From the NCBI RefSeq assembly GCF_000024985.1, contig NC_013524.1:806001-870000 (forward strand): 64,000 bases of DNA, given 5' to 3'. The first letter of the stretch is position 1. The number at the start of each line of letters is the position of its first letter. The stretch is from Sphaerobacter thermophilus DSM 20745. GTDB taxonomy: Bacteria; Chloroflexota; Chloroflexia; Thermomicrobiales; Thermomicrobiaceae. The notes beneath the pieces are model-generated. The model was not told where the DNA came from, searched no databases, and worked only from the letters and a program-made list of their open reading frames with translations. Position numbers and translations under genes: made by a program. Shown one piece after another: positions 32,901-40,287 of this stretch.

Positions 32901-35241
32901 AGAGCTTCAAGGCAGATTCGAGGTGGGCGGTCGCTTCGTCGACCCGCCCGGTGCGGCTGCAAACATCGCCCAGAGCGCGGTCGAGGCGCTCATCCGGCGG
33001 CAGCCCGGCATCGCGAGCGATGCGGCGGGCGGTGTCGAGGAAGTCGTAGGCCTCGTTGTAGGCGAAGTGCTCGAGCGCACGAATCCCGGCGGCGAGGTTG
33101 GCTTCGTAGGCCGGGACCGGGCTGCGCAACGGGTCACCCTCGGCATAGTGCCGGGCGAGGCGGTAGATCCCCGTCTCCGTGACTCCGGCTTGGGCCAGCG
33201 TCTCAGCGGCGCGCTGGTGTAGCGAGCGGCGCTCGGCGTCGGCAAGGCGCGCGAGCAGCGCCTCGCGTACCCGGTCGTGGGTGAAGCGGTACGTATCGCC
33301 CTCGTCGTGCTCCACCACGTGCGCGGCCAAGGCGGCGTCGAGTGCGGCGATCGCCTCTGGTGGCGTTAGCTGGGCCATCGCCTCGGCCTCGCCCAGGCGG
33401 AAGGAGGTGCCGAGGACGGCGGCCGCATCGAGGAGGGCTCGGGTAGCCGGGCTGAGCCCGTCGATCCGCTCGCTCAGGAGGCGTGCGATGTCGGCCGGTA
33501 GCGAGAGGCTGGCGAGCCGCGCGCGGTCGACCAGCCAGGTCCCCCACGACGGCCGGAGAACCCCGGTCTCGAGCATGGCCCGCACGTACTCTTCGACGGC
33601 GTACGGGAGGCCGCCGCTCAGGGTCACGACGCGCTCCACCACGTCGGCTTCCACCTGGTGGTCGCCGAGGTGGGCGGCGATCAACTCCGCGACAGCGCGC
33701 TCGTCGAGCGGGCTCAGCCGTATCCGGGCTACTCTCGATGCGCCGAATCCAGACGCGGCCTTACTGGTTTCACCCTGCATCCCCTCACGAGCCGTGAGCA
33801 CGACCAGCAGGGGCGCGTGCTCGACTCGGTCGGTGAGCCGACGAAGCACCTGCCGGCTGGCCTTGTCGAGCCAATGGATGTCCTCGACGATCATCACGGC
33901 GTGGCCACTCCCCTGTGCCAGATCGCGCAGGAAGGTGGCGAGCGCGGCCGAGAAGTGGTCTTCGACCGGCTCCGAGGAACCCTCCGGCTCGACGCCGAGC
34001 AGTGCTGCCAGCACCGGGGAGAGCCCGGCGACCACGCGGGCCGCGGGCCGCGCGGCCTCTTTCAGCCGTACTTCGGCTGCCATGCGCCGGTCGGGTGGCA
34101 GGCGACGCAGTGAGCGGACGTGCTCCTCGATCGCTTCGCGCAGCGGCGCGAACGGCACCGGGTTCGCCTCGGTGCACCGCCCGCGCAGCACCAGCGCACC
34201 GCCGGCCGCGGCAAGGTGCTGGAGTTCCGCGACGAGGCGGGTCTTCCCGCTGCCCGCCACCCCGGTGATCAGGACGGCCGAGCCGGTACCCTCGGCCGCC
34301 GCGGTCAGCAGGCGGCGCAGGCGATCCAATTCCCGATCTCGCCCGATGAGCGGGACGAGCGGTTGGGCGTGGTGATCCTCGGTCCCGAGCGGGGCCTCGG
34401 CTCCGGCGGCCAGCGCGGCATTGAGCGCGGGCAGCGCCGCCAGGTCGGCCAGCAGCCCGGCTGCGCTCTGGTAGCGGTCGTCCGGGTCCTTGGCGAGGAG
34501 CTTGGCAATCACGGCGGCCAGCGCAGGGGAGACCGCGGGATTCCGCTCGCGGACGTCCGGCGCGGGCCGGGCGGCATGCTGGTAGGCCAGATCCGCGGCG
34601 TCGGTGCTGACGAACGGGGGGGCACCGGTGGCGCACTCGAACAGGAGGACGCCGAGCGCGTAGAGATCGCTGCGCGCATCGACCGGGCGTTTGAGGAGAC
34701 CGGTCTGCTCCGGAGCTGCGTAGCGCAGCGTCCCGGCGATCTCGTCCCCCACCGCGGTGGGCGAAGGCACGGCCAGCCCCAGATCGACCAGCATCACCCG
34801 GCCGGTGCCGTCGAGGACGACGTTGCTCGGCTTCACATCGCGGTGGACCAACCCGAAGCGGTGCAGTTCGCCGAGGGCGCCGGCCAGGGCGGTGCCGATC
34901 TCGACGACGCGCGACTCGGACAGTGGACCGTGGGCGAGAAGGTCGGCCAGTGTCCCATTTGCCGCGCGTTCGAGTACCAGGTAGGGGAAACTATCGACCT
35001 CCCCGACCTCCAGCACCGTGGGTAAGGCCGGGTGCCGGATGCGCGCCAACGCCGCGGCCTCCCGACGGAAACGCATCAGCGTGTCATCCGTGGAGCCGGG
35101 GGCCATCCGCGGCATCTTCACGGCGTATAGCTGCTCGTCGCGGCGGGCAGTGTAGACGACCGCATGGGCACCACGGCCGATCTCCGCCACGATCTCCAGC
35201 CCAGGGATAGACGGGTACGGTCCCTCCACCTTGCTGTCCAT
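29944..35241 (-). CDS. Giant Ser/Thr kinase-AAA ATPase-GAF-GGDEF signalling protein
   Basis: 1765 residues from ATG 35241. Residues about 1-265: protein kinase with GRGAHAVVY, YAVKMPR, VHRDVKPSNV and VDLGL (DLG instead of DFG). About 310-650: AAA/STAND-type ATPase with Walker A GVAGSGKTR and Walker B VMIVEDIHWLD. About 680-1230: helical TPR-like repeats. About 1265-1590: two GAF-like domains. About 1600-1765: diguanylate cyclase with GRYGGEEF active site and an REVD inhibitory site five residues before it. It can in principle phosphorylate proteins and make c-di-GMP. No transmembrane segment is seen. It is transcribed alone. Input ligands and targets are unknown. Confidence 0.92.
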   Translation of the reverse strand: MDSKVEGPYPSIPGLEIVAEIGRGAHAVVYTARRDEQLYAVKMPRMAPGSTDDTLMRFRREAAALARIRHPALPTVLEVGEVDSFPYLVLERAANGTLADLLAHGPLSESRVVEIGTALAGALGELHRFGLVHRDVKPSNVVLDGTGRVMLVDLGLAVPSPTAVGDEIAGTLRYAAPEQTGLLKRPVDARSDLYALGVLLFECATGAPPFVSTDAADLAYQHAARPAPDVRERNPAVSPALAAVIAKLLAKDPDDRYQSAAGLLADLAALPALNAALAAGAEAPLGTEDHHAQPLVPLIGRDRELDRLRRLLTAAAEGTGSAVLITGVAGSGKTRLVAELQHLAAAGGALVLRGRCTEANPVPFAPLREAIEEHVRSLRRLPPDRRMAAEVRLKEAARPAARVVAGLSPVLAALLGVEPEGSSEPVEDHFSAALATFLRDLAQGSGHAVMIVEDIHWLDKASRQVLRRLTDRVEHAPLLVVLTAREGMQGETSKAASGFGASRVARIRLSPLDERAVAELIAAHLGDHQVEADVVERVVTLSGGLPYAVEEYVRAMLETGVLRPSWGTWLVDRARLASLSLPADIARLLSERIDGLSPATRALLDAAAVLGTSFRLGEAEAMAQLTPPEAIAALDAALAAHVVEHDEGDTYRFTHDRVREALLARLADAERRSLHQRAAETLAQAGVTETGIYRLARHYAEGDPLRSPVPAYEANLAAGIRALEHFAYNEAYDFLDTARRIARDAGLPPDERLDRALGDVCSRTGRVDEATAHLESALKLCTDATGRAQLRARLARIQIWELEIERAAQEIEAAFAEIGETLEARAGRMARAIGAWAGFVLDDRLGGAIPPPPGDPARLRVLVALYHLAIEAAMLEGRPQSTVLQNLLLSLGAARALGPSRELIQANVDYGMLLATMRRVEAMQSYFRKAIDLAHARDDRPMLAYALLYEAIAHHIAGRPREAETLATRCLEQHADWLAPAEYLNGSGDLIWNLVLRGYIREARRWIEEAIARTGGRITNQGGAHRVQRYMDAYALAVLEVLGEAALAREYARRAEALVNDHPRDRFAWEIYLSHRLLALVERGGSDAEIEEVIARGEELDFRSGRGLPHFRRFFVFQGHARLLQVERAPANRRAAALRRLNEAIEFLERIADHPTLRAHTWVLAAARARLEGRHHAALELLDRADRLATEIDAPWVLFEATRQRALVLAALGNQPGAERAARYAHALATEHGWVHRAARVRADFPAATAREPALEPAVEPSSRRLQQHLDALLQVSLATATALDPEQQSRAALDEAVRILGAERAFLFRIDGPDLRLVAGRDASGNPVTEPRDFSRTVVETVRATGQPMIVSASSDGPVLGSESIVAYDLRSIIAAPLTLRERTFGVLYLDNRLARGVFTPADLDILRAIAGSIAIALETARLAQIEAQFESERQQRLLAERLRDLTGTLTATLDLTQVLDRLLTSLAAVVPYDTAAVVLHHADRLELAMVRGTTRPDEAPGLVIPLANDILLAEVVATGQPLVIADTRDDPRCAHRGGMPDLRAWLGVPLISESRVAGVVVLTSQISGAFGEREAGIAFTFAGQAGVAIENARLFAEVQRLAVTDDLTGTYNRRHLLTTAERELSRAQRFNRPLAAIILDIDEFKRVNDAHGHAVGDEVLRAVADRLRSGLREVDVLGRYGGEEFVIILPETDLISAYQIAERLRNSIAAEPIATSTGPVSVTISLGVAAADPTTPDFASLLSRIDDLLYTAKRRGRNRVVVG

Positions 35242-35336
35242 CCGTCTAATCCCCGCCACGCTACCGACAGACAACGATGGCGGAGAGGGGACGAGCCTTG
35301 GGGCTGGTGCCAAGGCTGGTGGTAGTACGGTCCCCA

Positions 35337-35342
35337 GTATAG
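35337..35342 (-). promoter_or_regulatory. Possible -10 of kinase-GGDEF gene
   Basis: On the minus strand GGCTATACT gives a good TATACT -10 about 100 bases upstream of the ATG. The -35 at 17-base spacing (AAGTCG) is poor. Further upstream GGCCCTTGGAACTGGGCC could form a hairpin after the glycosyltransferase stop. Confidence 0.35.
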
Positions 35343-35416
35343 CCTCCGCGTCCCTCGACGACTTGAGCCCTTAGGCCCAGTTCCAAGGGCCGAAAAGTAC
35401 TATTGTTGATCTCGTT

Positions 35417-36466
35417 TCAATCTGATTCGCTGTGCCGATGCTCCCCGGTGAGACACATCACTCGGCAGGCGGCGGCGAACACCTCCTCGACGGTGGCCGA
35501 CGCGATCGCGCCGCGGCTGTCAAGGACGGCGTGGGGACCGCTGGTGGGCGGCCCCCAGCGAGCTGGGTCGGTGTCGCCGAAGATCGTGACCGAGGGGGTG
35601 TCGAGGGCGTAGGCGATATGCGCCGGGCCGGAGTCACCGGTGAGCAGGAGGGCGCAACGCGCCAGGACCGCCCCCAGGACCGGCAGGGAGGTGCGTCCGG
35701 CCAGGTCTATCACCGGGCCACCGGCTTCCCGCGCGATCGTGACGGCGGCCTGTTGCGTCTCGTCATTGCCGACGACGACCAGTGTGCCACCACAGCGTGC
35801 CCGGAGGGCACTGCCCGCGGCAGCAAAGCGCGCGGCCGGCCAGCGGCGGGCAGCGTCGCGGGCGCCGGGGTGGAGCGCGATCCAGGGCGGGCGGCTGTCC
35901 GCCAGGAGCACCGCCGCTGCAGCGTGGTCGGCCGGTGTCAGCGAGAACTCGACCTGCCGCCCGCGGTCGGGTGCGCCGAGGAAGCGGGGCAGGGCCAGCA
36001 CCCGGTCAATCTCGTGGCCGCGGTCGGGCAGGGGCAGCGCCGCGTCCAACCGGCTCGGCCCGTCGCCCGGCCGCACGAACCCGGCGGTGTGGCGGGCGCC
36101 GAGCAGCAGGGTGAAGGGGTTGGCGTAGACGCCGGAGCCGTGCATCTGGAGCGCAAGGTCGAATGCATCGCCCTGCATCCGCCGGAAGAATGCTGTGGCC
36201 GTGCGTGCGTCGAAGAACTGCTCGGCAATGCCGGGGAAGCCGGGGAAGGGGACGAAGCGGTCGACGTGCGGCGAGCGTTCGGCGAGATCCCGGTTGAAGG
36301 GAAGGCCGATCACCGTGAACTCGGCTGCGGGGAGCGCTGCGCGCAGGGCACGCAGCGCAGGGGTGGCGCAGAGGAAGTCGCCGATGCGCGAGGCGCGCAC
36401 GACCACCACCCGGCGAGGTGGCTCCGGCAGGCGAGCGAGCAGGCCGGGCGCGAAGGGGTCAAGCAC
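35417..36466 (-). CDS. Glycosyltransferase family 9 (heptosyltransferase-like)
   Basis: 349 residues from GTG 36466, overlapping the end of the GT2 gene by eight bases. N-terminal VVVVRASRIGDFLCATPALR and C-terminal LLLTGDSGPAHIAYALDTP, followed by IFGDTDPARWGP, are the signature ends of GT9 ADP-heptose:LPS heptosyltransferase-like enzymes with a GT-B fold. Chloroflexota generally lack LPS, so the acceptor is probably another glycan or glycoprotein. It is the last gene of the glycan operon, whose upstream members include a GT2, methyltransferase, radical SAM protein and carbamoyltransferase. Donor and acceptor cannot be read from sequence. Confidence 0.88.
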   Translation of the reverse strand: MLDPFAPGLLARLPEPPRRVVVVRASRIGDFLCATPALRALRAALPAAEFTVIGLPFNRDLAERSPHVDRFVPFPGFPGIAEQFFDARTATAFFRRMQGDAFDLALQMHGSGVYANPFTLLLGARHTAGFVRPGDGPSRLDAALPLPDRGHEIDRVLALPRFLGAPDRGRQVEFSLTPADHAAAAVLLADSRPPWIALHPGARDAARRWPAARFAAAGSALRARCGGTLVVVGNDETQQAAVTIAREAGGPVIDLAGRTSLPVLGAVLARCALLLTGDSGPAHIAYALDTPSVTIFGDTDPARWGPPTSGPHAVLDSRGAIASATVEEVFAAACRVMCLTGEHRHSESD

Positions 36467-37316
36467 CGCCTCGTGCTCCCTCTCCTGTGAGCGGTGCGTA
36501 GCGCGCGACCATCTCGGGGAGCAGATCCAGCGCGTGGCCGTCGACCGTCCCGGCGGCGTTCAGCACCGTGCTCGGCACCTCGGAGGAGTAGGTGCCGGAG
36601 GGAAGGATGCAGCAGCCGCCCCAGCGTCGCATGAGGAGGTTCTGCACCAGCACCTCCTCCCCCGAGTGATAGCGCGGAAGGCGCCGCCAGAAGTCGAAAC
36701 CGCCGACGGCCTGCAGCTTGGCCCGGTCGTAGAGGATGCAGGCGGCGACCCACGCCACCTTGTAGCGTCGGATGACACCGGGCGGCAGTCCCTGCGCTGC
36801 GTGGTAGACGTTGGCGGCGCGGTGGAGGTTCCAGCGCTCCCAGGCCGGGGTTCCGGGATCGACCACCTCCGGCCGGACCGGGCCGTCCCACCACTCGACG
36901 ATCTGCTGCGCGGGCCGCACGTCGTCGCGGTGCGACAGGCCGGCGGGGAAGGCGCCGACGAAGCCGCAGCTCTCGGCCCGCAGCGTGGTCAGCAGGTGCT
37001 CCACGACCCACGGCTCCATGAAGACATCGTCGTCCAGGTAGAGGACGGCATCCGCGCTGGCCAGATGGAGCAGGAAGTCGCGCTGTTCGGCGACACCGTG
37101 CACCTGGGGCCGGTGGTGGTACTCCCTCTCCCCGCCGCGCGCCGCCACGACCCGCAGCAGGGACTGGATGACCGGCGACTCAATCGCGGGCCGATCGCTC
37201 TGGTCGGCGACAACGACGCGGAGGTCGCTCAGGGTCTGGGCCGCCACACCCGCGAGTGTCATCGCCAGCGACTCGTGCCGGTTCCGGGTTGGGATCAGGA
37301 CGTCGACGGTTGCCAT
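36459..37316 (-). CDS. GT2-family glycosyltransferase
   Basis: 285 residues. GT-A fold signals: DVLIPTRNRHESLAMTLAG at the N-terminus, VVVADQSDRP, and AVLYLDDDVFM containing the DxD-like metal site. WVAACILYDRAKLQAVGGFD and GEEVLVQNLLMRRWGG mark the acceptor-side region. The enzyme adds a sugar from a nucleotide-sugar donor. It starts 13 bases after the methyltransferase gene and overlaps the GT9 gene, so it belongs to one operon. No membrane helix is evident, so it probably works at the cytoplasmic face. Confidence 0.9.
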   Translation of the reverse strand: MATVDVLIPTRNRHESLAMTLAGVAAQTLSDLRVVVADQSDRPAIESPVIQSLLRVVAARGGEREYHHRPQVHGVAEQRDFLLHLASADAVLYLDDDVFMEPWVVEHLLTTLRAESCGFVGAFPAGLSHRDDVRPAQQIVEWWDGPVRPEVVDPGTPAWERWNLHRAANVYHAAQGLPPGVIRRYKVAWVAACILYDRAKLQAVGGFDFWRRLPRYHSGEEVLVQNLLMRRWGGCCILPSGTYSSEVPSTVLNAAGTVDGHALDLLPEMVARYAPLTGEGARGGA

Positions 37317-37329
37317 GTCGTCCGGCCCC

Positions 37330-38157
37330 TCACCGCTTGCGTGCCACGATCAGGCGGCCGCCGCCCGGCTCGGGAGCCGAGAGGTCGAGCCGGGCACCCC
37401 ACTCGGCCAGCCGCGCGAATCCGCCGGGCGGGATGCGTCGCCAGACGCGGCCGAGCGCCCGTTGTCCGCCGATCCGCACTTGCTGCGCGACTTCGAGTGC
37501 GTCCCACGCCGTGACCAGTCCGGACCGCAGGTATGACCGGGTCGACTCGATCTCCAGCCCGGCGGCCTCCAAATGCGCCGCCCAGCGTTCGACCGGCCAG
37601 AGGTTGCGGTGGGCCAGGGCCCGGTTGCGGCGCGCGGCGTAGCCCGCCAGCGGCAGGAGCAGCCAGCGGCTGAAGGCCTCGGTCGGCGCGGTGAAGATGA
37701 GGCACCCGCCAGGGCGCAGCACCCGCGCGACGGCGGCCAGCAGGGCGTCGACGTCCGCGACGTGCTCTAACACCGAGTTGCTGATCACGGTCGCGAACGC
37801 CTCGGCGGGGAGGCCGGCCGTCTCCAACGGGCGCGCGATCAAGTGGTGGTAGATGCCCAACCGGGCGGCGCGGGCCAGCGCCGTCCCGTCCGGGTCGACA
37901 CCCACCTCGACCGGGCGGAGCACCAGCGAGGTGACCAGCCCGTCGCCGCAACCGAGGTCGAGCACCGGACGGTGGTAGCCCTGCTCCCGCAGCGCGGCGA
38001 CCTCGGCCGCGCGCCAGAGTCCGAGCGACGGACCCTGCTGCTCCAGAAGCACCCGGAACGTCGGCGCCGGGAGGTGGAGCGGGTAGCGAGCGGCACGGCC
38101 TTCGACGGCCGGGTCAGGCGCCATCTCGCGCCTCAGACGGATGACCGGTAGCTGCAT
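37330..38157 (-). CDS. SAM-dependent methyltransferase
   Basis: 275 residues from ATG 38157, behind GAGGAAA. Class I methyltransferase features: PVLDLGCGDGLVTSLVL (motif I), VGVDPDG (end of strand 2), VISNSVLEHV (motif II region) and VLRPGGCLIFTAP (motif III). The C-terminal half holds FSRWLLLPLAGYAARRNRAL, possibly a membrane-associated or acceptor-binding helix. In a glycan cluster it could methylate a sugar hydroxyl, but the acceptor is not evident. It lies between a radical SAM gene (129 bases upstream) and a GT2 gene (13 bases downstream). Confidence 0.85.
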   Translation of the reverse strand: MQLPVIRLRREMAPDPAVEGRAARYPLHLPAPTFRVLLEQQGPSLGLWRAAEVAALREQGYHRPVLDLGCGDGLVTSLVLRPVEVGVDPDGTALARAARLGIYHHLIARPLETAGLPAEAFATVISNSVLEHVADVDALLAAVARVLRPGGCLIFTAPTEAFSRWLLLPLAGYAARRNRALAHRNLWPVERWAAHLEAAGLEIESTRSYLRSGLVTAWDALEVAQQVRIGGQRALGRVWRRIPPGGFARLAEWGARLDLSAPEPGGGRLIVARKR

Positions 38158-38286
38158 GGGCGTTTCCTCACTCCAGGATCGACGGCGCCGGACGGAGCCT
38201 CGCCGATCCACGTCATTCGCCGCACCGGAGGACGAGAGGCGGCGAGATGCGGGCGCTCCCGTGAACCGCCGGTCGAGCGCGTGCCA

Positions 38287-39285
38287 TCAGAAGATCCCGT
38301 TGTACACCGCGCAGGAGCGGCAGATCTCCGGCGGGTCGTCGGAGTCGAGCCGGGCGCGGAAGTCGGTGAACTCATCGCTGTCCCAGACGGTGGTGACGCC
38401 CTGCTCGGCGGCGTTGCCGAAGTTGATCCGGTCGGGGGTCGCCACCATGCAGCAGGGCATGGTGTAGCCCTCGTAGCTGAAGTAGGCGCCGGTCCAGGGC
38501 CAGGAGCAGCGCTTGCGGCCGGGCGTGCCCGGCGGGTGGGCACGCGGCTCGGCGCGGGGCAGCCGCAGGTCCAGCCCCAGGTCTGCCGCGACTTCGCGTG
38601 CCTCGGCGAAAGCGGCGGCCACGCGCGCCGGGTCCTCGTGCAGCAGCGTCTGCTCGTCGACGAAGGTGCGCATCGGCCGGTAGTGCTCTGGGAGGCTCGA
38701 CTCCCCGAAGTCGTGGCAGAGGTGCTGGACGAACAGCCCCTCGGCACCCCAGCCGTGCGCCAGCCGCACCAGGTCCGGCAGCTCGTGCAGGTTCTGGCGC
38801 ATGACGACGCCGACGATCCGCAGACCGGGCAGCGTCGCACCCAGCCGAGCGCGGGTCTCCAGCAGCAGCTCAACGTTGCGCACTACCCGCTCGAAGCGAG
38901 CCCGGACCCGGATGCGCTCGTAAGTCTCGGCGCTGGCGCCGTCGATCGAGACGTGGAGGCAGTCGAGCCCGCTGGCGACGCACTGCTCGGCGCGCCGCGC
39001 GTTGAGGATCGTCAGGTTGCTGTTGGTCGTGACCCGCGCGCCGCGCCCCGCCGCGTAGGCCACCATGTCGAAGAAGCGGGGGTGCATCATTGGCTCGCCC
39101 AGCCCCTGGAGGTGGAGCGTCTGCAAGTCGGGGAAGGAATCGACGATCCGGGTGAAGGTGTCGAACTCCATGAAGGCGAGCGGCCCCCAGGGCGGGCCGT
39201 CGCGTCGGAACTGGATCGGGCACATCTGGCAGCGGAGATTGCACTGCCCGACCGGTTCGATCTGCACATAGCTGGGAAGTGGCAT
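38287..39285 (-). CDS. Radical SAM protein with SPASM-like C-terminus
   Basis: 332 residues. CNLRCQMCP near residue 15 holds the CxxxCxxC site for the 4Fe-4S cluster that cleaves SAM. LQGLGEPMMHPRF and TTNSNL and HVSIDGAS are the further canonical strands. The C-terminal region has KRCSWPWTGAYFSYEGYTMP, CCM and ICRSCAVYNGIF, a SPASM/twitch-like set of extra cysteines for an auxiliary cluster. Such proteins modify peptides or small molecules, some act on sugars or lipids. It sits between a GT2 gene (25 bases upstream) and a methyltransferase. The substrate is unknown; involvement in making the glycan or its lipid carrier is an inference. Confidence 0.9.
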   Translation of the reverse strand: MPLPSYVQIEPVGQCNLRCQMCPIQFRRDGPPWGPLAFMEFDTFTRIVDSFPDLQTLHLQGLGEPMMHPRFFDMVAYAAGRGARVTTNSNLTILNARRAEQCVASGLDCLHVSIDGASAETYERIRVRARFERVVRNVELLLETRARLGATLPGLRIVGVVMRQNLHELPDLVRLAHGWGAEGLFVQHLCHDFGESSLPEHYRPMRTFVDEQTLLHEDPARVAAAFAEAREVAADLGLDLRLPRAEPRAHPPGTPGRKRCSWPWTGAYFSYEGYTMPCCMVATPDRINFGNAAEQGVTTVWDSDEFTDFRARLDSDDPPEICRSCAVYNGIF

Positions 39286-39309
39286 CGAACTGTCCTCACT
39301 AGGGACGTA

Positions 39310-40287
39310 CTAGAGGAAGAGCACGCGGAACTTCACCGCCCCGCGCAGGCGCCAGAAGACCGACAGCGGCGGGATCAGTGCCGAGGTGACCGCCATCTCG
39401 GCGATGTGGCCCGGCGCGTGGGAGGTCCCGCGCAGGCGCATGGCGCAGAAGCGTACCGTGAGCGCCAGCCAGCCAGCCGCGGCGCCCGCCGCGAGCCGGC
39501 GGTGCCCGGTCGTCCCCGCCGCGCCGGCCGCCAGCAGGGCGCCGACCGCCCCGTAGTAGTGCCAGGGCGGGGCCGGTTGGATCCGCTCGCGGTAGAGGCG
39601 CGCGTGCTTCTTGTAGAGGAGCGCGTTGTACATGCTCTTGCGCTGCTGACGGAGGCTGACGCCCCAGTGGGCGGGACGGACCGGGTGCACGGCCACCGCG
39701 TCCTCGGCGTGGGTCAGCCGTGCGCCGCGGGAGAGCAGCGTGAAAAAGAGGTCGGTGTCCTCGCGCCAGGCCAGGCGAAAGCGCTCATCCAGACCCCCGG
39801 CGGCGGCCAGTGCCTCCCGGCGGAAAAAGCAGCTCGCGGTCACGAACTCCGACCCGGCGAGTTGGGCCGCGTTCCACTCGTAGTCGGTCGGGTCTTTCGG
39901 CAGGGGCACCAGAACCCGGCCGGAGACCGCGGCGACGCCGTCGACGAACCCGGCCAGCCCGGCGCGCAGCCAGCCGGGGACCGGCTCGCAGTCGTCGTCG
40001 GTGAAGGCGATGATCGGGGCATGGGCGGCGTGCCACCCGGCGTTCCGCGCGGCGGCCGGGCCATGCCCGCAGCAGACCGGCACGTAGTGCACCGGCATCG
40101 GGCCGCGAGCGGCCCACTCCTGCACCAGCCGGCGCGTCTCCCTGCAACCCGCGTCGTCGGTGACGATCACCTCGTACGCCTCGGGCGGGAGGTCCTGCGC
40201 CGCCAGCGCCGCGAGGCAGCGGTCGAGGAGACGCGGGCGTCGGTAGGTCGGCACGACGACGGAGGCGCGCAGCGTCGGTGCCGTCAT
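39310..40287 (-). CDS. GT2-family glycosyltransferase with C-terminal membrane segments
   Basis: 325 residues from ATG 40287; its ATGA overlaps the carbamoyltransferase stop. GT-A features: ASVVVPTYRRPRLLDRCLAA, VIVTDDAGC, IIAFTDDDCEPVPGWL (DxD) and ASCFFRREALAAAGGLDERF, with WREDTDLFFTLL near the catalytic base. Residues about 235-325 contain two or three hydrophobic stretches, so the enzyme is probably anchored at the membrane. It is the second gene of the six-gene operon and is likely to extend a membrane-bound glycan. Donor and acceptor are unknown. Confidence 0.9.
   Translation of the reverse strand: MTAPTLRASVVVPTYRRPRLLDRCLAALAAQDLPPEAYEVIVTDDAGCRETRRLVQEWAARGPMPVHYVPVCCGHGPAAARNAGWHAAHAPIIAFTDDDCEPVPGWLRAGLAGFVDGVAAVSGRVLVPLPKDPTDYEWNAAQLAGSEFVTASCFFRREALAAAGGLDERFRLAWREDTDLFFTLLSRGARLTHAEDAVAVHPVRPAHWGVSLRQQRKSMYNALLYKKHARLYRERIQPAPPWHYYGAVGALLAAGAAGTTGHRRLAAGAAAGWLALTVRFCAMRLRGTSHAPGHIAEMAVTSALIPPLSVFWRLRGAVKFRVLFL

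Noticed and set aside
29872-33222. A 1116-codon open frame on the plus strand
   Set aside because: Mirror of the kinase-GGDEF gene in GC-rich DNA. The composition is unnatural and no domain is visible.
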